Shown in pieces: positions 24,995-34,937 of a stretch of DNA of 64,000 nt (the stretch's first letter is position 1; each line of letters starts with the position of its first letter). The notes under the pieces were generated by a model. It ran no database searches. It was given only the letters and a program-made list of their open reading frames with translations, and was not told where the DNA came from. Position numbers and translations under genes: made by a program. Source of the DNA: Bacteroidia bacterium (lineage in GTDB: Bacteria; Bacteroidota; Bacteroidia; Palsa-965); the NCBI GenBank assembly GCA_023151315.1, contig JAKLJE010000010.1, forward strand, positions 1 through 64,000, given 5' to 3'.

Positions 24995-26428
24995 CTAGTG
25001 CCCTCCTTTGGAGGGCACTGTTTTAAATTCAATTCCCTGATTACGCAGCAAGAATTTGGTTTTGTAAGCGTACCAAGCGAGATAAGCGAAGCAAACAACT
25101 CCTACCCAATAACTGTTCTGAATACCGATCGGCATATAATCAGAAAGTGCGCCCTGTGCAAAGCTCACAATGCCTCCGCCCATGATCATCATGATCAAAT
25201 AACCTGAACCGGTGTTTGTGTATTTTCCCAATCCTGCAATTGCCAGAGTGAATATGCAAGGCCAAAGTGTACTGCAGAACAATCCAACGCTGATAAAAGC
25301 GTAAGCACTCACCATTCCGTCCGCCAATATTCCTGTGATCAGCGCTATGATTCCCGCGAATGAAAATATCAGTAATTGGGTAGCCGGATTTCCCTTACTC
25401 AGAATATCCGCAACAATGAGTGCCGCAATCACAGCCGCGTAGATATAGAATTCGCTTACATCCGTTCCTGCAATATAATTTACCGCAAGGAAGAATCCGA
25501 ATGCGGCATAAGGAATAACCACATTCAGCAGCAGCTTAACGGACGGATTGCTGGCGAAAGTTCCAACGGATGATGTCCATCTGCCGATCATCAGGCTCGC
25601 CCAAAACAATGAAACGTATGGGGCAACTTTACTTGCATCGGTTCCGGTATGAATACGCATGAACTCAGGAAGATTGGCAGCCGTGCTGACTTCCACACCC
25701 ACGTAAAGGAATATGGCAATCATACCGAACACGAGTTGCGGATATTTCAGTGCACCTCCACGATCTTTCCAGTTGGCGTCATGTTCGGTCTTTGCACGAG
25801 CCTCTTCAATATGATTAGGAATTGAAGAAAAGCGGAACAGGATTGCTACCAATACGAACGCTGCACCGAGTATCAGATACGGAACTTTCACGCTGCTGAT
25901 ATCCATTGTTGCACTATCGCCATGCATGGAACCGAAAATTGCAAAGCTTACCAGCAAAGGACCGATTGTAGTACCAATATTGTTAATGCCTCCGGCAAGA
26001 CTTAATCGCTGAGAACCTTTGTTCGGATCGCCCATTACAATTGCCAGCGGATTGGCGGCAGTTTGCTGCAGTGAGAATCCCAGAGCGACAATAAATAATG
26101 CTGTCAACATGATTCCGAAAGATTCCAGTTCAGCAGCTGGGTAGAAGAGCACCGCGCCGAACGCGGAGATCATCAAACCCAGGGAAATACCGTTTCTGTA
26201 CCCGAGTTTATTCAGCAGATCACCTCCGGAAAGTCTGGAAATAAGAATGTAAATCAGTGACCCAACGGTATAAGCCACATAGAACGCCACATCAATTAAC
26301 TGAACCTGCCATTGCAGCAGATGCAGTTTTTCCTTGTATACAGGAATCAGAATTCCGTTGCTGGCGGCAACAAAACCCCAGAAAAAGAAAACGGAAATCA
26401 GTGTAAGTAACGGTCGGTTGATCTGCAT
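24995..26428 (-). CDS. MFS sugar transporter (FucP-like)
   Basis: Proton-coupled sugar importer of the fucose/glucose/galactose permease family with about 12 membrane helices. I chose the start MQINRPLLTL at 26428; the open frame runs upstream to 26491, but its extra 21 residues are charged and unlike the family N-terminus. Typical segments: FFFWGFVAASNGILIPVYK, the LQQTAANPLA motif and GGINNIGTTIGP. The substrate cannot be fixed by eye. Its final codons form part of a terminator hairpin. Confidence 0.9.
   Translation of the reverse strand: MQINRPLLTLISVFFFWGFVAASNGILIPVYKEKLHLLQWQVQLIDVAFYVAYTVGSLIYILISRLSGGDLLNKLGYRNGISLGLMISAFGAVLFYPAAELESFGIMLTALFIVALGFSLQQTAANPLAIVMGDPNKGSQRLSLAGGINNIGTTIGPLLVSFAIFGSMHGDSATMDISSVKVPYLILGAAFVLVAILFRFSSIPNHIEEARAKTEHDANWKDRGGALKYPQLVFGMIAIFLYVGVEVSTAANLPEFMRIHTGTDASKVAPYVSLFWASLMIGRWTSSVGTFASNPSVKLLLNVVIPYAAFGFFLAVNYIAGTDVSEFYIYAAVIAALIVADILSKGNPATQLLIFSFAGIIALITGILADGMVSAYAFISVGLFCSTLWPCIFTLAIAGLGKYTNTGSGYLIMMIMGGGIVSFAQGALSDYMPIGIQNSYWVGVVCFAYLAWYAYKTKFLLRNQGIEFKTVPSKGGH
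24996..25023. terminator. Bidirectional terminator, overlaps 3' end of MFS gene
   Basis: AGTGCCCTCC TTTG GAGGGCACT forms a 9-bp stem with a 5-base loop. TTTT follows on the plus strand for the peroxiredoxin gene. The left arm is also the end of the convergent MFS gene, whose last codons are read from this hairpin. Confidence 0.8.
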
Positions 26429-26669
26429 AATGGAGCGATATTGGGCTAAAATAGCTGATTTACTGCGTTTCGCTTCAGAAGTTACTAACACATCCGTTCA
26501 GAGCTGTTGAGGTCAATATCTCATTTACGTTCATGCTACGCTCTAACCGTCTTTTTCAACCTACCAATACGCTGTTTTTGTTGACCAATCCCCGTTTCTT
26601 TTTGAAAATTGTCATTTTTTACCGTACTTGCGTCGTCTTTTCAACCACCCTAAAACGCTAGTAGTTTCG

Positions 26670-27554
26670 ATGAAATTAAAGCTCAGATATGCTGCCTTCC
26701 TTTTAAGCGGGTTTACCCTGCTGGCAGCCTGCTCCGATGATCCTGCGGATAACGGAAACAGTGATTCTCCTGCAAAGGACACAATCGACGTGAATAACTT
26801 CAAAGTGAAAGGCCAGAGCTTCATGATGCCGTCGCCGATGCAAATCGCCGATATGATCAAGAAGAGCGGTTCACTTTACGATAAAAGCATGTTGAACTCG
26901 ATCGAAAACGCGTCGAAATACACTGAGGCAATGAAGCAAGCGCTCAACCTCGGAGTTTACGGTGCGGATCTCGGTTACATCACCATGTATGAGAATACTC
27001 CTGATGCGCTCGAGTATTACAAAACTGTGAATCAGATGGCAGACCAACTGAAAATCACAGCGAGCTTCGACCAGGCTTTGATGAAAAGATTCAGCGACAA
27101 CATCGCCAATAAAGATTCCGTTATGGTTCTCGTTGGTGAAGCGTACCGTCGCAGCGATAACTTCCTCCGCGAAAGTGAACAGGATCACCTTGCTTCTTTG
27201 ATTCTCGCAGGCGGATGGATAGAAAGTATGCACTTCGCACTCGGAGTTTATAAGAACAAGCCGAACGAAGCAATCGCAATCCGTATCGGCGAACAGAAGA
27301 ATACTTCTGCCGGACTCGTGAAACTTCTGAAAGAAGCGAACAAACCTGAGTACGCAGAGTTGATCACTTTGATGGAAGCTCTTGATGCGGAATTCCAGAA
27401 AGTTGAAATCAAGTATACTTTCGCGGAACCTACTCATGATGAAGGAGCAAAAACCACTACCATCAACGGTAAAACAGAAGTGAAAATCACTCCTGAATTG
27501 CTGGCCGCTCTTACTGAGAAAGTGGCTGCTGTACGTAATTACATCACTAACTGA
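26670..27554 (+). CDS. Putative lipoprotein, 294 aa
   Basis: I placed the start at 26670 (MKLKLRYAAF), since it gives a canonical lipoprotein signal ending LLAACSDD; an upstream ATG adds 14 residues. The mature part is helical with conserved-looking segments (KSGSLYDKSMLNS, GVYGADLGYITMYENTPDAL). I do not recognise the family, although lipoproteins with this pattern are common in Bacteroidota. A second secreted-protein gene follows after 17 bases and they share a terminator. Confidence 0.75.
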   Translation: MKLKLRYAAFLLSGFTLLAACSDDPADNGNSDSPAKDTIDVNNFKVKGQSFMMPSPMQIADMIKKSGSLYDKSMLNSIENASKYTEAMKQALNLGVYGADLGYITMYENTPDALEYYKTVNQMADQLKITASFDQALMKRFSDNIANKDSVMVLVGEAYRRSDNFLRESEQDHLASLILAGGWIESMHFALGVYKNKPNEAIAIRIGEQKNTSAGLVKLLKEANKPEYAELITLMEALDAEFQKVEIKYTFAEPTHDEGAKTTTINGKTEVKITPELLAALTEKVAAVRNYITN

Positions 27555-27571
27555 TTTTCGACCTGATCTCC

Positions 27572-28015
27572 ATGAAAAAGATAATCGCTCTATTCGTTCT
27601 GATGGCTGCAGTTACATTTATTGCTCCTTTCTCAGGTGCACAAATGTGCGATCAGCAGGCTAAAATTGCAGGAGCTCACATCATTCCTCCTTACGTTTCT
27701 GACGGACAAACTTACCGCGCTTTCGTAACTGCAGGTCAAACTGCCGAGTTTAAAGCTACTTTCTTCGCAGGAACTACTTACCGTATTGCAGGTGCAACCG
27801 GCGATGCAGACGGAAATCTGATCTACTCGGTTTATTCGGTAGATCCGAACACCGGCGATCGTGCACTGATCTTTACAAACAGCCAGCACAACAACGCACC
27901 GTATTGGGATTTCAAGGTCACCACTACTGTTGAAGTGTCTATTGAAGCTTCTTTGAACCCTGCTTCCGGTAAAGAATCCGGCTGTGCGGTTCTCCTGATC
28001 GGCTTCAAACAGTAA
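27572..28015 (+). CDS. Small secreted protein, 147 aa
   Basis: A signal peptide (about 1-23, ending SGAQ) is followed by a compact beta-rich domain with a Cys near each end (MCDQQ, SGCAVLLIGF), possibly disulfide-linked. Function unknown. It is the second gene of a likely two-gene operon with the upstream lipoprotein. Confidence 0.7.
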   Translation: MKKIIALFVLMAAVTFIAPFSGAQMCDQQAKIAGAHIIPPYVSDGQTYRAFVTAGQTAEFKATFFAGTTYRIAGATGDADGNLIYSVYSVDPNTGDRALIFTNSQHNNAPYWDFKVTTTVEVSIEASLNPASGKESGCAVLLIGFKQ

Positions 28016-28034
28016 GCTTACATTATCACATAAT

Positions 28035-28061
28035 TAAACCTCGCCTCGGCGGGGTTTTTTA
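28035..28061 (+). terminator. Rho-independent terminator
   Basis: AACCTCGCC and GGCGGGGTT pair with one G-U around a two-base loop, followed by six T. It closes the 26670-28015 operon. Confidence 0.85.
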
Positions 28062-28114
28062 TTGTTCGGCTGTAAGCGAAAATTCCTATTTTTACCTGCT
28101 ATCAATAAGAGTAT

Positions 28115-31100
28115 ATGAGTGAACGGATACTGAAAGCTTTAATGCAGCTCTTTGCCATCATCGCGAAAGTCGATGGTGTTACTTCTGCCAGCCGCGGTAT
28201 TGTTGAATCGTTCCTCAAACAACAACTCAACATCGAGTTGGTTGAAGAATATCTGAAGTTGTTCGATGAATTTGTAGAACAACATCACCAGGTTTCAAAA
28301 CGCAAAGACGGTACGGCAAAAAGAACTTCTCTTGCATCAGTAAAAGTACTTCGCATCTGTACTCAGATTAACGAAGAACTTGCACAGAAGCAGAAGGTTG
28401 TTGTATTGCTTCGACTTATAGAATTCGTTCACAGCTCCAATGAAATTTCCGAACAGGAGCTCGAATTCGTTCAAACGGTTTCTGAAACATTCAACATTGA
28501 TTCTGCAGAGTTCCTGCGCATGCGCGGATTCGTTGAGCAAGGATTGGATCAGATGCCGGATGTTCCGGAGATCCTGTTGCTCGACGGGAAATCCGACAGC
28601 AAGCGAGAACACAGCCATCACATTTACGTTGATACGTTGGGCGCGAGCAGCGTTGTCGCAATTTCCATTCCTTCTGTCGGAATGTACGCGATCCGCTACT
28701 TCGGTGGAACGGAACTGAACCTGAACGGTCAGGCAATGATTCCGAATAAGGTGTATATCCTTACTCCGGGTTCTTCTCTGCGCAGTTCTAAAGTACAGCC
28801 GATCTACTATAGCGATATCATCGCTGCTTACATGAGCCGCGCTTCACGGGCGCGTATTACTTTCAATGCAAATTCAATTGAGTTCGCATTCAAAGGCGGA
28901 AAGCTCGGTCTTCGTGGAGTAAATATTCATGAAGAGTCCGGTAAGCTGATCGGAATCATGGGCGGTTCCGGAGCAGGTAAGTCAACATTGCTGAACGTTC
29001 TGAACGGAAATGAAACGCCTACGAAAGGTGAAGTTCTCATTAACGGAATTGATATTCACCGTCAGAAAGAAAATATCGAAGGTGTTATCGGTCACGTTTC
29101 ACAGGATGACTTGCTCATCGAAGAACTTACCGTTTTCCAGAACCTCTATTACAACGCTAAACTTTGCTTCGGAAATTTCTCTGAAGAAGAAATAACCAAA
29201 ACGGTTGATTCACTTCTTATGGATCTCGGTCTGTACGAAGCACGCAACCTGAAAGTGGGAAGCCCGCTGGATAAGAAGATTTCCGGTGGACAGCGCAAAC
29301 GTCTGAACATTGCTCTTGAATTGATTCGCGAGCCTTCTGTGTTGTTTGTGGATGAACCGACTTCCGGTTTGTCTTCCCGCGATTCCGAAAACATCATGGA
29401 CCTTCTCAAAGAATTGGCTTTGAAAGGCAAACTGGTGTTTGTGGTGATTCACCAGCCTTCCTCAGACATCTTCAAGATGTTTGATAAACTCCTCATTCTT
29501 GATAACGGCGGTTATCCGATTTACTACGGCAACCCGGTTGACGCTGTTGTGTATTTCAAGAAGATGGTGAACCATGTGAACAGCGATGAAAGTGAATGTC
29601 CGACCTGCGGTAACGTTAATCCGGAACAGATATTCAACATCATCGAATCAAAAGTTGTTGACGAATACGGAAATCCTACACGTAACCGAAAAGTTTCTCC
29701 TTCTGAGTGGAATAAATTCTACAAAGAACATATTGAGTCGCGGCAGGATCAGGTACAACCTTCTTCTGATAATCCGGAAAGTACTTTCAATATTCCGAAT
29801 AAGATCAAGCAGTTCGTTGTATTCACAACACGTGATGTTCGTTCCAAACTCACCAACACACAGTACTTGTTGATCAACCTTCTGGAAGCGCCTGTACTCG
29901 CATTCATTCTTGCGTATCTGGTGAAGTTCTGGAACACGGATGTTTCGAATAAGGAAGGTTATATCATGCGTGCCAACGAGAATATGCCTGCATATCTCTT
30001 CATGGCGGTTGTTGTTGCGTTGTTTATCGGACTCACGGTTTCTGCAGAAGAAATTATCCGCGACCGCAAGATTTTGAAACGCGAATCATTCCTGAATCTG
30101 AGTCGCTCCAGTTATCTGTTCTCGAAGATTTTCATCATGTTCGTGTTGTCTGCCATTCAGACCTTCACATTCGTACTTGTAGGAAATTTCGTTTTAGGTA
30201 TCAAAGGAATGTGGGTGGATTACTGGTTGGTGCTGTTCACAACCAGCTGCTTTGCCAATATGCTCGGATTGAACATTTCTTCTGCGTTCAATTCAGCAGT
30301 TACAATTTACATTCTCATTCCATTCCTCATTATTCCGCAGCTTTTGTTGTCCGGTGTGATCGTGAAATTCGAGAAACTCAATCCGGATATTACTTCACAG
30401 AGTACAGTTCCTGTTGCGGGAGAAATGATGGCGTCACGCTGGGCATTCGAAGCACTTGCAATCAATCAGTTCAAGAACAACGAATACGAGAAGAAATTCT
30501 ACAAGTTCGATGAGATGATGAGCGTTGCGGACTTCCGTAAGAATTACTGGATTCCGCATCTTCGTGGCAAGATTGATAAGTGTGAGAATAATTCGAAGAA
30601 CAAAGTCAACGCGCCTGAACAGATCGATGATATCAAATTGATCAGTGCAGAAATTTCCCTGGATCTTGTTCGCCTGAAGGAACTTTCTGAAAAGCGCAAG
30701 AAGATTGCTACAATCTCAAAATCATTGATGTCGCAGCTTGAAGCACTCGAGAAAAAAGTTGCAGCTGTTGATCCGGCGAAGTTCGGAACTGAAGATGCCA
30801 ACAACATGCGCAATTATCTGAATCTGGTGAACAGCGTTTATATCAAAGTGTTCAACTCGAACAGTGAAGCACGTGACAAAGCGATTCGCGATCTCAATAA
30901 GACCGAAGCTGACAAAGAAGCATTCGTGAAACTGAAGAATGATCACATGAATGAAGCGGTTGCTGATCTTGTGCGTAACGCTAATGAGTTCAACAAGATT
31001 ATTGAACAGGACGGACGTCTGATTCAGCGTGCAGATCCGGTATTCCTTGAACCTTTCAGAAGTGATCTGGCCAACTCTCACTTCTTTGCACCGCGCAAAA

Positions 31101-31258
31101 AGATTTTCGGAAAGTACTTCGATACGTTCTGGGTGAATCTTTGTGTGCTCTGGGGAATGTCGCTGATAATGGCAATCACACTTTACTTCGATCTGTTACG
31201 TAAAGTGATTGACGGACTCGGAAACCTCGGTTCGCGTTTCAGTAAAAAGGCAGCCTGA
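28115..31258 (+). CDS. ABCG-type ABC transporter with TerB-like N-terminus, 1047 aa
   Basis: Half transporter with ATPase before membrane domain. Residues 1-~145 form a helical TerB-like domain (IIAKVDGVTSASRGIVESF and HSSNEISEQELEFV, which resemble the acidic repeats of that fold). Residues ~165-250 are an unrecognised beta domain. The ATPase follows: Walker A GGSGAGKSTLLN (~282), signature SGGQRKR (~389), Walker B VLFVDEPTSGL (~408). A linker with a CPTCG pair, six predicted helices of ABC2 type, a ~200-residue charged helical insert before the final helix and a C-terminal tail complete it. Substrate unknown. Confidence 0.88.
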   Translation: MSERILKALMQLFAIIAKVDGVTSASRGIVESFLKQQLNIELVEEYLKLFDEFVEQHHQVSKRKDGTAKRTSLASVKVLRICTQINEELAQKQKVVVLLRLIEFVHSSNEISEQELEFVQTVSETFNIDSAEFLRMRGFVEQGLDQMPDVPEILLLDGKSDSKREHSHHIYVDTLGASSVVAISIPSVGMYAIRYFGGTELNLNGQAMIPNKVYILTPGSSLRSSKVQPIYYSDIIAAYMSRASRARITFNANSIEFAFKGGKLGLRGVNIHEESGKLIGIMGGSGAGKSTLLNVLNGNETPTKGEVLINGIDIHRQKENIEGVIGHVSQDDLLIEELTVFQNLYYNAKLCFGNFSEEEITKTVDSLLMDLGLYEARNLKVGSPLDKKISGGQRKRLNIALELIREPSVLFVDEPTSGLSSRDSENIMDLLKELALKGKLVFVVIHQPSSDIFKMFDKLLILDNGGYPIYYGNPVDAVVYFKKMVNHVNSDESECPTCGNVNPEQIFNIIESKVVDEYGNPTRNRKVSPSEWNKFYKEHIESRQDQVQPSSDNPESTFNIPNKIKQFVVFTTRDVRSKLTNTQYLLINLLEAPVLAFILAYLVKFWNTDVSNKEGYIMRANENMPAYLFMAVVVALFIGLTVSAEEIIRDRKILKRESFLNLSRSSYLFSKIFIMFVLSAIQTFTFVLVGNFVLGIKGMWVDYWLVLFTTSCFANMLGLNISSAFNSAVTIYILIPFLIIPQLLLSGVIVKFEKLNPDITSQSTVPVAGEMMASRWAFEALAINQFKNNEYEKKFYKFDEMMSVADFRKNYWIPHLRGKIDKCENNSKNKVNAPEQIDDIKLISAEISLDLVRLKELSEKRKKIATISKSLMSQLEALEKKVAAVDPAKFGTEDANNMRNYLNLVNSVYIKVFNSNSEARDKAIRDLNKTEADKEAFVKLKNDHMNEAVADLVRNANEFNKIIEQDGRLIQRADPVFLEPFRSDLANSHFFAPRKKIFGKYFDTFWVNLCVLWGMSLIMAITLYFDLLRKVIDGLGNLGSRFSKKAA

Positions 31259-31261
31259 TAT

Positions 31262-31723
31262 TCAGGAATTCCTTCTCGCTTTTCGGGCTACAGCACCTTC
31301 GTACAACGCAATTTCTTTTTCACTCTGCGGAATTACTTCCGGTACGGAAGAGGGCTTGCCATTTCGGTCCAACGCAACAAATGTGAACCAGGCTTCATTT
31401 ATCATGACAGCTTCTGTGCCGGTTGCCGGGCGCGCCCATGCTTCGACGTAAATCTCCATTGAGGTTCGGAACGCACGCGTAATTCTTGCTTTAATCAGAA
31501 CAATATCTCCAACACGAGCCGGAGAGCGGAATGCCACTTGATCAACAGAAGCGGTAACACAAATTTTACCGGAATGGGTTTGCGCCACTATTGCAGATGC
31601 AATGTCCATCCAGTGAATAATACGCCCGCCTTGCAATATTCCCATTGGATTGGCATCATTCGGCATCACAACTTCCGTCATGATGGTTTTGGAAGCATCC
31701 GGTGTTTTCGGAGAAATTTTCAT
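31262..31723 (-). CDS. Acyl-CoA thioesterase, hotdog fold
   Basis: 153-aa hotdog-fold thioesterase of the YciA/BACH type. It has the PNDANPMGILQGGRIIHWMD helix entry typical of the active-site region and the later SVDQVAFRSPARVGD strand pair. It hydrolyses acyl-CoA to free acid and CoA in the cytosol, with length preference unknown. It is convergent to the ABC gene with only three bases between stops. Confidence 0.92.
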   Translation of the reverse strand: MKISPKTPDASKTIMTEVVMPNDANPMGILQGGRIIHWMDIASAIVAQTHSGKICVTASVDQVAFRSPARVGDIVLIKARITRAFRTSMEIYVEAWARPATGTEAVMINEAWFTFVALDRNGKPSSVPEVIPQSEKEIALYEGAVARKARRNS

Positions 31724-31811
31724 CCCGCGAAGATCGTCAGCAACTGCATTCAGAAAAATGATTTTTATCCACGAATTACTTTTCCCGCTGTTTCATGAGT
31801 AATTTTAAGAT

Positions 31812-33209
31812 GTGTTTGCGATTATAGACATAGAAACTACCGGTGGTGCTCCCGGACGCGATAAAATCACTGAAATATGCATCGTGCAGCACGACGGGCT
31901 TTCCGTAACTAATGTCTTCACTACCTTGATCAATCCGGAACGGCGTATTCCGGAACACATTTCGCGATTGACGAGAATCACCAACGAAATGGTGGAGAAT
32001 GCACCGAAATTTTATGAAGTGGCAAAACAGATAGTGGAATTAACAGAAGGAAGAGTTTTTGTCGCGCATAATGTTGCGTTTGACTACGGATTCATTCGGG
32101 AAGAGTTCAGGTCATTAGGTTATGCGTACAACCGCGATCAGATGTGTACGGTGAAACTCTCACGCAAACTCATTCCCGGGCGGAAGTCGTACAGTCTGGG
32201 AAATATCTGCGAACACGTCGGAATCAATATTGGTGAACAGGAACGTCATCGTGCAGAAGGAGACGCTGTTGCAACCGCCAAATTGTTTGATATTCTTCTT
32301 GCAAAGAAGAATGAAAGTAAAGTGTTCCGTCGTCAGGGATTGGATGAAATCAATACTTCCCGTGTAGATAAAGTGAAAGCGGAAATTCTCAATCGCTTGC
32401 CGGAAGAATGCGGAGTGTATTACTATCTCGGTCGCGATGGAGAGATACTGTACATCGGTAAAAGCCGAAACATGCGTTCGCGTGCCCTGCAGCATTTTGC
32501 ATCACGTGAAGCGAAAACGCGCCGGTGGCAGAATGAGTTGTATGATGTTGACTTTGTGAAAACAGGAAGTGAACTCATCGCGTTGCTGCTGGAATCGGAG
32601 GAAATAAAGAAACACAAACCTTTCTTTAACAGAGCAAGAAAGCAATCTGAATTCACACATGCTTTGAATCGCAAGTATGATAAAAACGGAGTACTGCGTT
32701 TCGAAATAGTTCCGACCGAACTGGCAGATGAGCCTTTGCGTTATTTCAACAACTATACTTCTGCAAGAGAGATACTCAATGCCGCAATTGAAGAACACAG
32801 ACTTTGTCTGCATATGTGCGGGTTGTTCGCCGGTCATGGTGATGAAGAATCACGTGACGGTGCGGAATGCTTCAATTATCAGATCAAGAAATGTGTCGGT
32901 ATTTGTTGCGGTGAAGAAGAGGTGGAGTCGTACAACAAGCGGGCAGGGGAGTTACTGAAAATGTTCAGCATTGAAGGCGGCGATTTTATTGTAATGGATC
33001 GCGGTCGCCACAACGAAGAACAATCTTTGATCTTAATTGAGAATGGAAATTTCTGCGGCTACGGATACATGGATGCAGCAGATTCCGTTTCAGACCAGGA
33101 GGATCTTGTTCATTTGATCAGGAGACAACCGTTTCATCCGGATTGTAACGATATCGTTCGTGGTTGGTTGAAGCAGAATCCGCGAGTGAAGAAAGTTTCA
33201 CTTGGATAA
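31812..33209 (+). CDS. DnaQ-like exonuclease fused to GIY-YIG nuclease (UvrC N-terminal type)
   Basis: Residues 1-~170 are a DEDDh 3'-5' exonuclease: DIETTG (Exo I), HNVAFDYGF (Exo II) and HRAEGDA (Exo III). A GIY-YIG domain starts near residue 195 (GVYYYLGRDGEILYIGKS). It is followed by a Cys-rich segment (LCLHMCG, then KKCVGICCGEEE) like the UvrC/Cho N-terminal half. The fusion is recurrent in bacteria and suggests a processing role in DNA repair. It lacks the UvrBC and EndoV-like C-terminal parts of UvrC. Confidence 0.9.
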   Translation: MFAIIDIETTGGAPGRDKITEICIVQHDGLSVTNVFTTLINPERRIPEHISRLTRITNEMVENAPKFYEVAKQIVELTEGRVFVAHNVAFDYGFIREEFRSLGYAYNRDQMCTVKLSRKLIPGRKSYSLGNICEHVGINIGEQERHRAEGDAVATAKLFDILLAKKNESKVFRRQGLDEINTSRVDKVKAEILNRLPEECGVYYYLGRDGEILYIGKSRNMRSRALQHFASREAKTRRWQNELYDVDFVKTGSELIALLLESEEIKKHKPFFNRARKQSEFTHALNRKYDKNGVLRFEIVPTELADEPLRYFNNYTSAREILNAAIEEHRLCLHMCGLFAGHGDEESRDGAECFNYQIKKCVGICCGEEEVESYNKRAGELLKMFSIEGGDFIVMDRGRHNEEQSLILIENGNFCGYGYMDAADSVSDQEDLVHLIRRQPFHPDCNDIVRGWLKQNPRVKKVSLG

Positions 33210-33222
33210 TCAGGTTAGCGGG

Positions 33223-34284
33223 TTATTCTTCAGCTTTTATTGCCCAACGCATCTTCGCAGGTTTCGCTCTGGGATTAGAGAAACACTCTTCCGCTGATGG
33301 GCGAATCGGTTCTTTGGAATATTCGCTGAAGATTCCCACTCGCTGAAAGAACTGAAAAGATTTTTTTACTCTGCGATCTTCTCCGGAATGAAATGTGAGA
33401 ATTGCAACACGGCCACCGGGCTTCAATGCATCCGGAATCTTTTCCAGAAACTCTTCGAGAACATCAAACTCCCGGTTTACCGCAATTCGAATCGCCTGAA
33501 ATGTGCGCTGACACGATTTCTTGATTTCATTTGCCGCATCCTCATGGAATTCATTGGTCAAGGCAGCAGTAATAATATCGCGTAGTCCTGTAGTGGTTTC
33601 AATTTTCCCTTTCGATTTCACAGCTGAAGTAATTGCGTCTGCAATAACACCGGCAAAGGGTTCATCGGAATACTCAATCAAAACTTCCTCCAGCTCAGCT
33701 GGCTTTACACGTTTCAGAAATTCTGCAGCTGATATTCCGCTCTTTGGATTCAATCGAAGATCCAACGGACCTTCATACTTGAAAGTGAATCCGCGCTCAG
33801 GATTGTCAATCTGCATTGACGAAACGCCAAGATCGGCAAGTACGAAATCAAGCGGACCTGCTTCAGCAACAATGCGATCAATTGCCGCAAAGTTCATTCT
33901 GTGAGCAATGAGAATATCTTCTCCGTATCCCGCCAATTTGAGACGTTCAACGGTTTTCGGCATTTCGATCGGATCTGCATCTGTAGCGTAAAGTTTTCCT
34001 CCAGGTGAAATTCGCTTCAGAAGCTCCAATGCATGTCCTCCGTAACCCAAAGTTGCGTCCATGCCGGTTTGTCCCGGAAGCGGATTCAGAAACTCCAGAA
34101 TCTCGTTTACGCAGATAGGACGGTGCGTGCCCGCCGGCGTTTTGCCTTGCTGAAGAATTTTGGAAACATCCGCGGTGTACTTGTCGGGTGACTGCTCTTT
34201 ATATTTCTCCTTAAACGCACGCGGGTGCGTTCCTTTGTAACGCACGCGACGCTTGGGTTTGTCGTTACTTCCGTTATCGCTCAT
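33223..34284 (-). CDS. rsmH: 16S rRNA (cytosine1402-N4)-methyltransferase
   Basis: SAM-dependent methyltransferase for 16S rRNA C1402. I place the start at 34284 (MSDNGSN): it lies 19 bases beyond the upstream gene's stop, whereas the longer frame to 34338 overlaps it. Signature motifs: GMDATLGYGGHA near the SAM site, DLGVSSMQID, DLRLNP, and the C-terminal ILTFHSGEDR. The basic N-terminus of about 60 residues before the SAM fold is longer than usual. It stands outside any division cluster. Confidence 0.92.
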   Translation of the reverse strand: MSDNGSNDKPKRRVRYKGTHPRAFKEKYKEQSPDKYTADVSKILQQGKTPAGTHRPICVNEILEFLNPLPGQTGMDATLGYGGHALELLKRISPGGKLYATDADPIEMPKTVERLKLAGYGEDILIAHRMNFAAIDRIVAEAGPLDFVLADLGVSSMQIDNPERGFTFKYEGPLDLRLNPKSGISAAEFLKRVKPAELEEVLIEYSDEPFAGVIADAITSAVKSKGKIETTTGLRDIITAALTNEFHEDAANEIKKSCQRTFQAIRIAVNREFDVLEEFLEKIPDALKPGGRVAILTFHSGEDRRVKKSFQFFQRVGIFSEYSKEPIRPSAEECFSNPRAKPAKMRWAIKAEE

Positions 34285-34303
34285 CAATGGCAAAGTTAAG
34301 CGA

Positions 34304-34780
34304 TCAGAACCAATACCATCCGTGGCAGCCGGCGACAACGCCCGCAGTGGTGATGAGACTCAACGTTAAAAGTATCCAGTGCAGTTTGTGAATCACCGAG
34401 AATGCTTTGCCCGGATCGCGCATTACCTGTTCGCGGAAAATACGATGCAGTAACCATGGTTCGAACACATAAAGAATCAGCGTGAACACTATCCAGATCA
34501 AAGTCATGGCGTGGATCCACCAGAAACTTAATTGCAGATATCGATCCCATGCATCAAGATACCAGAGCATATAGAAACCGCTCAAACCTGTAATCAGCGT
34601 GGTGATTTTAGCCTGCAGGGCGAAGCGCCCTTCAATACGTTCAAATGTTTCAAGTTGCTCCTCTTTCGATTTAAGTCGTTTGACCGACGGAATTATTACC
34701 GTGGTCACCATAGCGACACCACCGATCCAGAGGATTACTGCAAGAACATGCAATACGCGGGCTAAAGTGAAAAGTTCCAT
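34304..34780 (-). CDS. CopD/DUF2269-like membrane protein, 158 aa
   Basis: Four predicted transmembrane helices with conserved His residues in the first and last (ARVLHVLAVILWIGG, HKLHWILLTLSL) and a central FWWIHAMTLIW. The pattern resembles the copper-resistance-D/DUF2269-type membrane family, which may bind haem or metal through these His. The start is ATG at 34780, and rsmH follows on the same strand 19 bases later, so the two may be co-transcribed. Function unproven. Confidence 0.75.
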   Translation of the reverse strand: MELFTLARVLHVLAVILWIGGVAMVTTVIIPSVKRLKSKEEQLETFERIEGRFALQAKITTLITGLSGFYMLWYLDAWDRYLQLSFWWIHAMTLIWIVFTLILYVFEPWLLHRIFREQVMRDPGKAFSVIHKLHWILLTLSLITTAGVVAGCHGWYWF

Positions 34781-34937
34781 GTGATTTTAACCGCATAAAT
34801 GTATTATTAAGGCGGATCGATAAATGCGCAAAGGATCATGCGCGGATATGAGTTCTGTCAGTATTTTCCTTTCCGGCTTTTGATGCTGATCATGGAAATA
34901 AAGCGGAATGAAAATGAACTTTACAGAAAAAAGAAGT

